Positions 43,270 to 56,962 of a DNA stretch of 64,000 nt are shown here, in pieces (within the stretch, counting starts at the first letter, position 1; each line of letters opens with the position of its first letter). The notes below the pieces were generated by a model. That model was not told where the DNA came from. It saw only the letters and a program-made list of their open reading frames with translations, and did no database searches. The DNA lies in contig JAACJK010000163.1 in NCBI GenBank assembly GCA_013368325.1, positions 1,612,001 through 1,676,000 of the forward strand. Reading direction: 5' to 3'. Position numbers and translations under genes: made by a program. Source of the DNA: Ephemerocybe angulata (Eukaryota > Basidiomycota > Agaricomycetes > Agaricales > Psathyrellaceae).

Positions 43270-46200
43270 TCTAGACGGTCCTGCGACAGCGTTTTGCCTT
43301 ACTCTCGCAGTGCTGGTATTTGACGAGAATGGATCGGTCCCGTCAGCCATCTCGACATCGCCCCCCAACTCTTCCGCCGGAATGAGGAACTGGATCTCCT
43401 CATACATGTGCGGGAACAGGACTGCCAACATATCATCAATCCTAGAGGAATGAAGGAACGGTCATCAGCTGCTGAAGTTAACATCCACGTCCAAGGCATG
43501 ACATACTTGAAGATGAAATCGCCTTTCAATCCTTTCCCGGCTTTCGACTTCTTCGTCGGGCTATTTCCAATATCCACGACGCCCTCGTCATTCTCTTGCG
43601 AGAAGTTCGTGACATCGAGCGTTCCGGCGGCCTTGTCCTTCGTGTAGAGCGAGAGGCCCTTGCGTGCGGCGAGGTCGAGAATGTTTCGTTCGACTGTGTC
43701 TTCCGCATAGTAGCAGTAGACTTCAGTCGGTCGAGTCTGGCCCATGCGGTCGATACGGGAAATCGCTACAGTCACATCAGTGTCGTGCTTGCGATGCCAA
43801 AAGAGGTGGATGCGAACCTTGAATCTCGAAACTATGGTGCACTACACTTTCCAGTAAGAACACCCTGCTAGCGCATGTAACGTTCAGTCCAGCATTCTCC
43901 CTCTCTCCGTGAAGCAGCAGGACTAGTATATCCGGGTCTGTCCTGAACTTCTTCGCTGCGCTCTCGCCCTTCGACTTCTGGTCGATCCTCAAGCAGCGGA
44001 TCCCATTGGTATGTAGCGCCCATTCCACAACTGCAATGAGAGGCAGGCGCATTAGAAAGATTCCAGCATGATCAAGCAGATTCACTCACTATGCAGGGAG
44101 TCCGCCCACGCGGAGAACACGATGCTCTTCGCACCAGGCTCTTCCGTCTGTAAGTAAAGCAGATGTCGGACAAGCGTCTGGATCTTCGTTCCAAAGTCAC
44201 CCAGTGATTCGAACTTTTGGATCTTCTCAAATACTCCGGGGTCGATGAAGTTGTACGTGATCTTACGCTTCGACTCGATCGCAGCCTCGCCGCCAACGGG
44301 TTGCTTAGGCGCGTCGGCATCAGCAGCGTTCACGGTAAACCGATGAACGGTGTCGGGGTTGATCGCAACTCTTTATTCCAATCATCAGCACTTCCTCGTG
44401 ACGATATGAAAGGTTTTACGTACCTGCAAACAGGACAAGTCTTCCCTTCGCGTCTTTGCAACCAGGCCACCATACACCCTTCACAGTAAATATGGGCGCT
44501 AAAGTGAAAAGTACTGTGAGTTCTCAGCACTTTCGAGTGAAAGAGGCGAGGTACTAACCATTGCGTGATGAAACCCCTGACGAAATCGCAGCGACACAGG
44601 ATACATGTATTCTCCTCATCGCCATCGTCATCGCCTCCAGTCACAGCACCTTTATTCTGGACCAAATTCTCCAGGTAACGATGTCTAGCCCAGCTGGTGT
44701 TGATCTTGGCTTCCACGTCTGCCCGTTCTTGTTGGCACCCCTGGATCGCATCCGCAAGGGAATCCTGGTCCCACTCGACATCAGCGACGGAGTCGGAGAT
44801 CTCTTGTAGCTGGCGGAAGTAGAGGATACGCTCGTTGAAGGCTCTGCGGATGAGGATGAGGTCGGCGTCGAGCTTGTCGTGCAGTTGGCTCTGAGATGTC
44901 ATGAGCGTGCGGATATCAGCTACAGCCTTTTTCACGATAGCCTTCTCCGGCGCGTCTTTGCTGCTGTCCGTTAGACGTTGCAAGATAGCATTGAGATCTA
45001 CCAAGACCTAAAAAGACGTCAATGAATGGATAATAGGCGGAACGGTAGCGGTAGTCCTTACACTTTTGATGGCCCGGCCCTGCAAGCGCTGGAGCAACTC
45101 CTTGCGCTCATCCGAGAGATCTTTATACATGACCTCATGTTCAGGCTGGAGCTCAACATCATTGGTATTTTCCATCACAGGAATATCCAAAGCCGTCGCT
45201 GCCTTCATCGCCGCCTTCGTGTGGCGCAACTTCTTCTCTCTGACATCGTGCGCAGCAAGAAGCGTGCGTTCGTTGACCAGCGCTTCTCGCCTGTCGGCCA
45301 GCAGGGCGGCGTAGGCTTGCATGTAGGCTTCGGCCTCCCCTTGGTTGTCGAGGTTCCGCTGGTATTCCTGCCCATCGCCTTCGTCGTCGTCACCCTTGCC
45401 GGTGAGCTTCTGGGTAAGCAGTCCAACGATCTTGGAGCGCCATTCGACGACGAGCACTGCTTGGTCGTTCAGGACGTTGGCGATGAGCGCGTTCACCTCG
45501 TCCATCTATGATTTTCGGAACCCAGAGTGAGAAAATCGAGCCAATAGGGAGACGGTGAAGGGTCCTCACAAAAACGTCCGAACGAATGCCACCCTGGCCA
45601 AGAAACGGCACCTTGATATTCAGATCTTTGATTTTGAATCGTTTTCTAGTCATGTCGTCCTCGAGCTGAGCCATGGCGCGAGAAGCGTCGTCCTCCGTAA
45701 CTGTCGGAAAGGTGAGTCAGAACGGAGTATAAACGTAAAACAGGTGGCACACACCCTTCAGCAAGTCTTGCCTCAGCTTCTCAGCATGGTCGTACGCCGC
45801 GTCCTCCTCCGCCGACATTTCCATGTTATGGTAGATATCACCCATGAGGAACTTCACCTTGTGCAGCAATAACTTTCCTTCCCTCAGTCTGGTCTTCAAA
45901 GCCTGCGTCCTCGCCCGGTGTTCCTTACCCGCGGGGGTTTTCGGTAGGCCTTTGTCCTCCAAGTTATCCTCTTCCTCATCGTCCTCATCATCGTCGTCAG
46001 ATTCAACCCCGGCCTTCGCCTTTCCCTTCCCCTTATCGAGAGACTGGGATGGTGCAGATTCCTCGACCTCAGCCGCCGCCTGAGCCACCGCTCTAGCTTG
46101 CGCCTGCTCCAGACGCGCGGCGGCAGCCTCCTTCTTCAAGATTTCTCCCTTGGCGTGGTGGACCTTGAGCAAGTCCTCGATCTCCTTGATGTGCTTGTTG

Positions 46201-48993
46201 GCTTCGGTTTCTGCCAGCTGATAGGCTTCGAGAGCCAGCTTCTTCGATCGAGCCATCATTTCGTTCTGTTGGACGAGCTGGGCGTATCGAATGATGAGCT
46301 GGATCTTGGCCTTCCAGTCCTCCATAAGGTTCTTCCAATTCTGGTCTCTCATGTTCTATGCAAGAATCAGTCGGCCACCAAGACAGGATATAAGGAAGTG
46401 CGGACCTCGAGAACGTCATCCATCGTCTTCAGGGCACCTTGCTTGTAAGTGTCACCCTTCCTCTGCAGTTGACCAACCTATGGATCGTCGTTCGCTTAGT
46501 ACCTTTTTCTTTCGACTCGAGGTTTCACGTACCTGAGGATGTGTGCAGATACCCCGCAATCTCCTGATAGAGCTGCGCAGCAATGTCCCGTCGACCTCCC
46601 AACCATCAGTAGCGGCAACACCTCGAGCGTCTAGCCCGAGTTCGAGTAGAATGGTTTCCAACGTCTGGTCATAGACGTGCTGCTCGATTTTACCGAGTTC
46701 GATGGGTACGAGATAGCGTGTTTGTTGGGGGATCGTCAGCTCCGATTTCACACTCGCCTTCGTGGTTCTGAAGAAACGTTCAAGTCATAAAGAAATAATC
46801 GATAAACAGGGAATAACATACCTGATGGCGTAGTGTTGGATGAACTCGGAGAACATGTTTGCGAATCCTGGCTTGATTAGTCGTTTCCATAGTCGTTCGG
46901 AGCCGATAACATCGAATACCCGTAGGAACCTGGTGTGTAATTGAGCATCCTGAGCGTGACTGGTAGCCGGATAAGACCTTACTTGACGACGTGAATGAGA
47001 TCTGATATCTGCGCCCGTGCTGGTGTTCCGGAAACCGCGTACGAAGACAGCCTGGGGATGAGTGAAACCATATCCCTGCGCACGGTGTTAGCTGTTAACA
47101 ACGCGGGCTGCATGGAATGACAGAGATACGTACTCCAGTTTCGCCCCTCCAACCATCTGCACCTCATCCATGATGACCCTATTCCATTCGACCATAACCA
47201 GCGGACTCCTCGGTCTCTCCACGTTCACATACTTCACATCCTCCCTCCTCGGCCGGACAGGCGGGGCTCGCGCAACATTGAAATCCGAACGTAGAACCTG
47301 GTACGTTGTGATGACGATATCGTACTGCTGCACGAAGTCATGCCACACGAGGAGGTTTCCCTCCTCGTCCCTCGTCAAATCGGGTCCCATATCGGCAGGC
47401 AAGGCCTCCAGCTCCTTCTTCATCTTGCGTTTCGCCTCCCTCGCCTTTCCACCCTTGCCTTTAGCCTCCCTCGCCAGCCTCGCCTTTTCCTTCTTCTCCT
47501 TCTCCGCAGCTACTACTGCCGCTGCCGCGCGTTCCTCCTCGAGTTGGGTCCGGGTGATCGGGACCTTGACTTTCGACCAGCCTTCGTAGATGAAGACCTT
47601 GAGGCTTGGGGCATGGGCGGCGATTTCGTCGACCCATTGAGACGCGAGGGCGGGAGGCGTGACGATAAGCGAAGTCTATACAACGTTAACGAAGTCCGTG
47701 CATAACCACCCGGTCACTCACCTTAATCGCCTTGACGTCTAAGCGAGCCTCTGGATCCCATCGCGTCACGCTCGGGTTCCTCTCCGGCCCTGGAGGATTC
47801 AGCAAAACAAGCGATATCATCTCCAAAGTCTTCCCCAGCCCGGGCTCTTCCGCCAAAATGCCGCCAAGCGCAGCGGGTTGCTCTTCAGGTGCTTCTGGTG
47901 ATAGCACACCGTCGAGCTGGTTATAGTACCACGTGTGGTTACCTTCGGTGACGGGGGTCCAGAAGGAAAACTCGTCTAGCTTGGATGCGGGCACGATCTC
48001 GCCCTTGGGGGTCACATCCCGACCCTCCCGGTGTAAAAGCCACCCGACGCTGCGACGCTGGAAAGGCAGAAGGGTGGGATTGAGCAAGTCGGGCTGCATG
48101 GCGTCGTCGGCCAAGGGCGTAGGCAGGGGCGGGGCAGAGCCGAGAATCGAATAGAAATACGAAATGTTCACATCATGCTTGCCTCCGTTCACCCCATACA
48201 CAGCGCTAAGCAGACGCCGTTGGGCGTGCGCAACGAGTTCAAAGTGCCTTCTGGGCTCTTTCTGGCTTAGACGGAGGAAGATCGCGGGCAGACAGAGAGA
48301 AACGAGGATCTCGACGTGGATGCGAAAACACGTGTTGTCCACCCGCGTCAGCGAGAGGCGGGTGTCGAGCTCGACTTTGCGCGCTCGGCGGAGGACCTCG
48401 CATGCAGTTATGAGGTCGACGGTCGACGGTGCCAGCGTGTACTCGTCGTCGTCTTCGTCTACGCCCTCTGTCACTTGGGGAAGCACCGTCAGCCACTCCC
48501 CATCCCGGCCCTGCGTCGCAACGATGCGACCTTCGTGGGCGACGAGGATGACAGGACCCAGCTCTGCCGGCTCTGACCCCAATCCTTCGAGCAATTGGGC
48601 AAACCTGGGCCAAATCTCTGGGTTAAAGTCATCGTAGTGGATGTCTAGAGCGTGCTTCATGACCAGGGCACTCCCCGGGGTGTCAGTCGAGCTTCTCTCT
48701 TCCAATCTAAACGGTTGTGTGGGTGCAAAATCGGGGTATATGTTTCGCTCTGTCGCGGGTGGCGGGGTATAGTGTCCATTCGACAATCTAGCACGTTTCG
48801 CATCTTGTTCTGTGTCTTCCGAGCTTGCAGGGCGCTTCTTCCCAGCCTTGTTCGTCGCGTCTTCGAGGCGTTCGAGCTGCCGCTCGAGCAGGGCCAGGTT
48901 CAATGCTGGGATGTTGGTATTGGCCTGCTTCTGCCATATGTCTCCAAGGGTTGTATTGATTGATTCGTGGTGTATTGAGACGGTGTCGAGCAT
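43261..48993 (-). CDS. SHPRH/Irc20-type SNF2 helicase with RING E3 ligase domain
   Basis: Fifteen exons: complement(43261..43441, 43507..43765, 43818..44030, 44090..44370, 44424..44498, 44559..45007, 45062..45505, 45570..45700, 45755..46355, 46406..46477, 46533..46767, 46822..46929, 46983..47075, 47134..47675, 47722..48993), giving 1651 aa. The SNF2 N-terminal lobe has LPFQRRSVGWLLHREG, GLGKT (P-loop) and MDEVQ (DEAQ-like box). A coiled, Lys/Glu-rich insert follows, then a C3HC4 RING (CILCRCDF, CAHIYCEGC, CPVC). The C-terminal lobe has SIVFSAWADSL and SRIDRMGQTRPTEVY. SHPRH and yeast Irc20 act in the nucleus in DNA damage tolerance and ubiquitinate PCNA or other chromatin proteins. The ATG at 48993 is the first; upstream in-frame TTG and GTG are not used. 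Its 5' part is duplicated at 57-59 kb. Confidence 0.95.
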
Positions 48994-49430
48994 GAGGGGA
49001 GGAATTGGGAACACCAACGTCGTGGTTGCAGTTAAAGGAGTAAATTGGATGAATCATCGCGACGCGCCGCGCGCCAGCTTTTTTCCCGCAACCGAGTTCC
49101 GCATCAGTTTGATTCCCGGCCGGCGACTGACTCGCGCGTCATCGCTTCCCTCTCGCCCTCATCGCCGCCCCTCCCAAGCGACGCGATTGGCTGCTCGTCC
49201 CCATTTTATCTCCCACGCTCGCCTTTCCTTCGCTCTCTACGCCGTCAAGACGCCTCTCAATCGACGACTCGCTCCAATCGCCCCTCCCATTTCACGGCTA
49301 TTCTACTTGACTACGCGCGCCGTCCGCCTCAGCAAACAAGCCCTCGTCCCTCCAATTGCACGATCTCGAGCTCACGTCCACCCGCCTCCGAACGATTTCG
49401 TGAATCCGCGGTGCTCAGGTATCAAGATCG
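48994..49430. other. Upstream flank of the SHPRH-like gene
   Basis: The first 130 bp (to about 49125) are also present upstream of the truncated copy at 58866-59000, so the duplication includes the promoter-proximal region. Open frames on the plus strand here are GC-rich without recognisable features. Confidence 0.5.
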
Positions 49431-52400
49431 AGCATGCAGCATAACGGCCGCCCTTTTCGACAGCAATCGCGCCCCAGCCCATCCTTGGAGATCGTCGAGC
49501 CGCGCTGCGCATATCTCGTGAGTACACGGTCTCCAGCAACAAAGATCGAGACCTGCTCACCTTGATTTCCAAGCAGACCCCGCACTCACAAGACGCACGA
49601 CGACAAGCAAAGCCGCCAAAAACACCGTTCCGACCGCATAGCACGAGATCCCCGACGGCAATCGCACCCCAGATAAATCGAGATCGTTGAGCTGCGCATA
49701 TCTCGTGAGTACACGACCTCCAGCAAAACATCGAAGCCTGCTCACCTCGATCCCCAGGCAGAACCTGCACACTCTCCCCCGAAAGCTGCACGACCCTCAC
49801 GGGACGCGATTCTCGACTCCGAAAACACCCCATTCCAACGCGCTGCACGCCTCTCGTGAGTTCTCGACGCCAAGAAACAAACTTCGAGGCCTACTCACCT
49901 CGATCCCCATGCAGAACTCATGCGACGACGAGCCGCTACCCACAACGAGCACGAAATCAAGGTCAGTCGTTGTCTAGCGCGTCCATGACGTGCCCACTCA
50001 CCAAAATATAGAACTGGGCCCCCAATTGGAATATGTGCGACGACGAACACAGCGGCTGAATTCTCGCCTCAACTTCACAAGCCGCGATCCTCGACCTCAA
50101 CCCAAGTGCATGGCGACAAACCCCAGCACCCCAATCGAACCCCCTGCTCCTCGCACCTCAATGCCAACACGAATTCGGGCGCGCTGACTTCGATTTTGGC
50201 TATAGTCTGAGGTTAGTACATCGGATTTTCTAGCCGTGGCACGTACTCACTCACATGAAAAGACTCGGCACACAAACCCCACACGGCCACAGAACTCGAC
50301 GATGCTCGCAGCAAGCAGCGCACGCACCTAAATTCCGGTTTGAGGTCAGTATTTCCATCATCTCGAGCGGTGCTTTACTCACAGCCTGCTAGCATCTCAA
50401 CACGATCGTCACCCCTGCCCATTTCGACACGACCGACTCACGGCGCAACCGCATGACCCTTCACATGCGCATCGCATTGCACAAGGCCATTGAAAGGCTC
50501 CCCGAAAACGACGATTTCGACTACACAAAGGTCAGTTTTCGTCCAGTCCATCCACAACTCATGTACTTACATGCGTACCACCAGACTCTCCGCTCTCGAA
50601 GCTCGCCTTACCGACATACCCCATCCTGCGCCGCTCGCCACAGCACCCGGTGCACACCCCAGCGCTCCCGTAAAGCCCCAGAGCACGCGAAGATCCGAAG
50701 GGTCGCGATTCGGCGTCGGCGACTCACGCGAACGAACACACGGCTTTCGGAGCGGGCCTTGAGGGGTCGCGCAGCGTTGCGGTTACAGGGCTGGACATTG
50801 GTGGAAACGGCCTCCCGGTGAGTCTCAATTCTGACCGAAAGAAAGCATGTACTCACCATCTGGATCCAGTGCACACACAAGCCACACACACAGCGTGCGC
50901 TCGCGAGCGCAATCTACACGCGCACGCCGTAACTTTGAGAGGCGCGGAAGGGCGGAGGCGGGGTGGTTCTGGCTTATGAGGTTTCTGGTCAGTATTTAGC
51001 TTCCTATCCAATCAAAACCGGACTCACGATGGGCATCTTGTGCCGCCTGCGCGTACGGCCACTACGACTCCCTCGACATCCCAGCGGCCGTGAATGGGCG
51101 CCGAAGACCAGGGCTTGCGCAATTCGTGCACCGCGGACGCCCGGCGGCCGAGCAGAGTGCCGTGGTCGTTGAGAGCTGCGGGAGGGTGGAATGTGGGGTG
51201 AGAGGGGGTGAGAGGGAACTGGTCAGTACGTCGTTTCCCTTCAAGTCAACGCTGGACTCACGATGCACAGATTTCCCGAACCTGCATGTCCATACGATCC
51301 CCACCGCTCACTCGACGTCCCGGCGGAGCGTGAATCGACGCCGAAGATCCAGTCGCGCATCGAGCCGTGGGCCGGATTATTCGGTGGTGCTTGTCGGCCA
51401 CTACTCTCACTCATCCCGGCCACAACCACCCACGAATCGACGTCAGAGGCCTAGACCTCTCGACGGTCGAGCTCGCGCTCTGCGAGCATGGTCGACGTCT
51501 GACAAGCCCAGCGTGTACCGCTTGAAGTCAGACGGCCTGCGTGTGCATGGGGCGAGGGATGCTGATAGAGTCAAGGTCAGTATTCAGTTTACTTATATTC
51601 TTCGAAGGAGGAAGCGTACTCACAATTCAACAGACCACAGCCAGCCGTTGCGTTATGGGCCCAGGATTGACGACGACGTGCAGGCCGTTTGGAGGCGCTT
51701 GATGTGACGGGGGCGAGAAAAACGGGTGTGGTGCAGCGTCGAGGCAAGCGAGGGCACAGCTGAGCTGCGAGAATAAAAGTGAGTGTCTAGAAATTGTCTG
51801 GATCGAATGGGTGTACTGACCTTTTCCTTTTGTCGCCGCTAGTGTCAAGCACGCTTTGCCCAATCATCCGCAAACCCTGATCGACCATGAAGTCAGCGCT
51901 GGCCGCCGTTGACGAGGGGTGAGCTTACCGGGACCGTTGAAACCGAGGCGATACGAGCGAGAGCTGGTGAAGGGTTAGATTCAGTGTAACATAGATAGCA
52001 CGATGTCCTATGTACCTTTGAATAAGACCATTTTCTTTCGTATGAGCACGGCTGCATGCCAGCTTGCCTCTGAAGCGTTCAGGTCAGTGTTTTTAGCTTG
52101 AGGGTTTGAATAGACAACTTACTCTTTCCTTCAAGTGTAGTCGGCGCTGCTCGTGACGCTACGCTAAAGTAGGCTTGCAGTGGCCGAGTGACGGATGTCG
52201 CTGTTTGACGATGACGGGGCAGAGGTGATATTGAAGTGGGGATGGACAATTGAGGCGAGGATAAGTCAGTCGGTCAGTAAGTTGAATGGTTGGAGGGATG
52301 GAGTACTCACCGACCGAGCTTTTCATAGAGTTTGTGCTAGTGTATTAGTGAGGTGTGAGTGAAGCGAACGGAATAAAGGAATTCTGGTAACTTACCGTTT

Positions 52401-52800
52401 AGACGACCTTCGACAGGGCAAAGACTCGGATTAGGCTGAATGGAATATGGTCAGTGATATATTGCAAATGAAGGGTATATAAACTTACGAGCTGGTGGTG
52501 GTGACGGTCCAAGGAGCGACGTGTCAACTGGTAACGAAAGGATGAGTTGCCGGTGAGGATGACATCAAAACCCGGAACATAGGGAACAGACTCACCGAGC
52601 GGCGAGCTCATCGTCGTCGACGATGGCGAAGACGATGAGCAAGGCCAAATAACGAATGCGTATAGTAGGAGAGCCGGAGTGCGGAGAGTAAAAAGGGTGA
52701 TAGAGAACGAAAGAGGATGCGATGGAGAGGGAATATGGAATGGGAGGGAAACCTCGCTGAGGAGGATGAGGAATAGCCGTCTCGCTCCCCCACTTATATA
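49430..52800 (-). other. Intron-rich repetitive locus, product unknown
   Basis: At least eleven intron-like elements of about 50-86 nt occur at intervals of roughly 130-370 bp. Minus-strand readings are 49505..49560, 49692..49745, 49843..49898, 49936..50001, 50200..50254, 50328..50382, 50521..50570, 50791..50856, 50969..51027, 51176..51261 and 51562..51623. Donors are GTGAGT-like and branch sites ACTGAC, ACTAAC or ACTCAC. The first three units repeat one exon-intron pattern (TATGCGCAG acceptor, GATCGAG donor). A TATA box (minus strand, ATATATAAG) at about 52793 and an ATG at 52611 suggest the 5' end. Spliced frames give short peptides and then stops, so I cannot offer a protein. The plus strand is almost as spliceable, so even the direction is not certain. 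Confidence 0.45.
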
Positions 52801-54600
52801 TCCAATCCCCACTCCCCCATTCTCTCACCACTTCGGCTCTCGGAAAGCCGTGACACACCGTGCTGACCCCAGCGCCCGAACACCGCGAATATCTCTCGCA
52901 CGATTTTCATGCGTTTACGTGCTTTTTGGCGGTGTTTCCATCCTCCGCTGAAGCATCCGCCCCAATCTTCGCTCAACAAGTGCGCAGGCTGCCATGCAAG
53001 CTGTCTGTGGGTGCCTGATGGCATGTTGGTAAGCGTGCCGAGACAGGGTCGGGCCAGGGGAATAGGTTTTAAACGATGTATTTCGGTTGGACGGGACGAT
53101 GGGGAGAAGGTCCGGTTGCATTCTGTGCATCGCCGATCGCGCATGGGTTTGGGCCTGGATAGTTGGGAGACTCAACTGGTAACATAGGGGTACACTCTGT
53201 GTAAGGTGACATGATATTGAATATGCCCCAAAGTTATGAAATGACGTGCAGCGTCTGTATTCATTTACACGCGAGTTTGCAGTGCTTCACGAAATTCGAA
53301 ACTGTGAAGCCGGGCAGCAGCCCTCAGAGAGTAAGACTCCCACCCCATACCTAGTCCCTTTGTCAAATAACACCCATACTATCTCCCGGAGTGCTCACTG
53401 AGGATTATCCACGTACGTTGCCCATGTCCGTAACCTCGCTTCCACCGTTCTCTACATTCCACGCTCTGTCCCCGGGCTCAAAGATTTCAGCCTTCCCGGT
53501 TGCTGATGTACGTATGATGCATCAGAATGATGAGTTGTAAGCCGAATAAACGTCACAAAACGTAGTGGAAACGTGCGATTTCGCTGAAAGGGACGAGGAG
53601 GAGTGCCTTGCGAGATCTCGATTGTTCTGGTGTGGATTTTTGACATCGGGACATATTGGAGGTACCAAGAGTTCTATACGCTTGTTACTATGTGAGGTCT
53701 GAACCTATCCGTTGAATCTTTGAGAGGTAGCTTCCGCTTTCGTCGATCTACATGGTGAGCCGCCGGCGCTATCTTGGGCGCTTAATTTCTCATTCTCGAA
53801 GATCCATCTTTCTGAGCGAAACCGAGCCTTCGCGTCGCCTCGCGCGTCACATTACGTGACATAAATGTATTTTAGGCAATGTGAATACATTACTAGATCT
53901 CGATTGGGACCTGAATTTCCGGGGTTCGAGTGTATGTATGTACGGCGCACGGCGTAAAATCCAGGTACTGAACGTTGAATCCACGGGGGCTCGGATGTCA
54001 ATTAATGAGCTCACAATAGTCTGGGACCTCTAGGATCGCATGTGAGGCGATGGTTCCAGAGCGTTGCTTCTGGGCTTTTGGCACTGGTACGCACAGGGGG
54101 ACTAATTTCAAGTGGAGCGGGAGCGACGATGAGAAAAGTCAAAGCGCGTGGGTGCGCTTTCCACAAGCCGGAGGTTTCGGAGTTTACGCCGCCATCGTTG
54201 CATAACATGGAATGCCTGGTAAGTCCTATGTTTCAACTCAAAGGAAGCCAATTTGATTTATTATTGCAATCATGAAACGGTCCAACTACAACAAATCAAC
54301 AACATCATGTCATTACTCTGAATGAAACTGTAATATTCTACTCGGAATATATGTATGGAGTACAGTACCGGGTTGGATGCATGTCCAAGGTCGGCATCGA
54401 CACGAAGGGCTATTTCGGGCGGGTGACAATGAGCACGGAAGTCAGTGAGTGGCGTGATTGGCGTGCCTGTGATAATGGTACGTACGTTGGGATGTCAGAA
54501 CCTTGATTGGTTTGGTGGGAGGTAGGCCCGTCTTGTCTTGAATGAAAGACTATTGCCTAATAAATTAGAGCTGTCAGTAACGAGGCGGATCAGGAGAGAA
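52801..54600. other. Intergenic, nothing recognised
   Basis: No supported gene. A GGGCGCTTAA word lies near 53785. Confidence 0.4.
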
Positions 54601-56740
54601 TATGTGATACCCACTGGCTTGATCATCGATCCTGTCCCGAGGCCGTACATAATTGCCGGCAAGTAGCCAATGCTCTGTCTGGGTCACGGCTCACCGGGTG
54701 GTGGTGAGACTGCAAGCAACGACAGCATGCCGTTGAGGGTGCAAGGTATGAGCACAACGTCAGTAAAAGGATCAATGTCACACAAAATGGGTGATCCGCA
54801 CCGTAAGCTGGCAATTTGCCCGGGCGTCGTACACCAATATCCATTTCGTCACAATTTCCGATCTCGTAACGCCACGCCTGCCACAACCGGCTGGGGGATC
54901 CGATTCTGTGTTGTGCTGGGGTGGGTCTGAGGTATGGGTGGTGCCTGAGTGAGTGGGTCGAGTGAAGGGGAATTGCAATGAACTCACGGTTATCCGCACG
55001 GCGCACTCCCTTCAAGTTCAATTCCCGACCTTGATATCTACCACGCGTTCGAGCTCGTTAGCGTCGTAAACATATTAGCAGTACATAGATAGCTTACCTG
55101 ATACCTGCTCTGGCCTCTGGGGACGGATGCTCGCCACTGACGGCGGAGAATTAGCATGTGGGGGCGTCTCAGCCTGGAGACTCGGAGGCGTATTGATTAC
55201 TGAATTTCCGGGGCCCTGGCAACGTGGAGGTGGACGGTGAGAAGCGAGACCGGGATGATAATGACATTGAGGCACCTTGTGGGCATTGGCTGCGAGAGAG
55301 GCGCGAGAGAGTCGGAAATTCGATTTTTGGGCTTCCGGGGAATGGGTCAGGAGTGTCCTGTACGTTACGTGTGGTCTCAGTTAATACGAAAGATATTATC
55401 GAAAGTGAATCTCAGTACCTTATACCTCAGTCGCTGCGAGTACTTCAAAAATTTGATATTCGGGCTTCCGGAAAACGGGGGTACGAGTGGCCTATACCTA
55501 TGGGGCATTAACAGGAATATTAAAGACGGGGGGAACGGGACTCACGTAGCAGCGAAATAGGGCTGTTAGGAGCGGCGGAAAGTACACCTGTGAGCGAGCC
55601 GTAAGCCAGACGAAGCATAACATAACCCCTCGCACTTACCTCGCGATGCGACGACACGGTGGAGACTCTATCCGACGTGGTAGCAGAGGAACTTGCGTGT
55701 TACGTGGAGCGAACGCGCTTGAGGCCGGCGTCAAACTTGGGAGAGAATCCAAAAATTGATATTTGAACTTCCCGCAAAAGGGGGTCCTATGTCGAAAAGA
55801 TATTAGAACAGCTGGGGTGGAGTCGACGAGGTGAGCTGACCCAGTTTGTGAATAAGAGTGTCGAACCGCGAAGAAGGGTGGAACGAGGTGGAATGGAAGA
55901 GGGAAATAATGGGTAGGGCGAATGGAAGTTGCGGAAGAAAGACTTGCCGGAATTAACCATATTCTCTGAGGAATCGAACTAGAAATCCGGCTACCCAACA
56001 AACGCCGGCAGGGAGACAATCGATCGTGAGGTGGCAGGCACACCGCATTCGGAGTTATGTGCATTTCGGAAACCAGGAGAATGTCAAAGCAATTACGCAA
56101 GGCTAATGAATATTCGCGTACACTACGTACAAGGTCCGGTGCACTCAAGAGACGAAAGGATATGCCCGTTGTTCACTAGAAAGCGGTATATCTACCTAAG
56201 GCCTTCTCCCTACGCCGACGCCACGCTTGTCTGCCTATAAGACTGAATCTAAGAGGTAGGAAGTCAGTAAAGTGCTCGGAAAGTCAAAGGCAGTGATACG
56301 TTTCGACTGTCCGGAGCTAAGTAATAGTCAGGGTCGTCAGGGTCCATAGTCAGGGTCGCAAATTTGAGTGTCGGAAGAACACTATGCAGGTCAATATTAT
56401 AATAGGAGTAGATGGGAGGGTCCCCAAAGCCAACGAGAGAATTGTATTCACCTCAAGTGCCAGTTGAGGTGAACAGCAATTCTCAAGAGTAGCTGAGGGG
56501 AACTTGGAAGGGAGGGGACAGCAGAAGAAACATACCATCAACATACCGTTATCATCATGCCGGAGAATGGAGAGCGGAGAGTCGAGAGTCGAGACCCGAA
56601 GAGCCGAGGTCCGAGGACAGGCAGAATGGGTTGATTGAGATGATGACGAGGTCGTACCAAGTGACTCTGTTGAATGCATTCAACAAAACACGGTCGCGTC
56701 GCGTGCACGGGATCGGCCCCAGGGAGGTATATATACTGGT
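54600..56740 (-). other. Second intron-rich locus, product unknown
   Basis: Minus-strand splice signals again line up. One example is a GTAAGCTATC donor with GCTAAC branch and TAG acceptor (about 55042-55096). Another is GTGAGTTCATT to CTCAG (about 54930-54987), followed by an exon open in the frame reading VTKWILVYDARANCQLT. A third is a GTGCGG donor with TACTGAC branch and CAG acceptor (about 54712-54803). A TATATATA at about 56728 could be the promoter. I recognise no domain and cannot complete a reading frame. Confidence 0.35.
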
Positions 56741-56962
56741 GTGTACATCCCGTCCCATCACTCGCCTTTATCCCTAACCCCTGCCTGTACGTGCTCGTAT
56801 CTCTCATTCACGCTCACCCATGCCGACGTGGCATGCAGCCCCTAACGGCTCACGTACGCCAGAGTCCCGACCTTGGCCGTACGGTAGTTCACCAGTCCTG
56901 GCCTTGGCCGTATGGTAATCTAGTGTTCTCAGTGACAGCCGTACTTACCTTCCCCGTCGTAC

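Noticed and set aside
47170..48637. Several Ser/Arg-rich plus-strand open frames over the SHPRH-like gene and its copy
   Set aside because: They are antisense shadows; they recur in the copy only because the parent sequence was duplicated.
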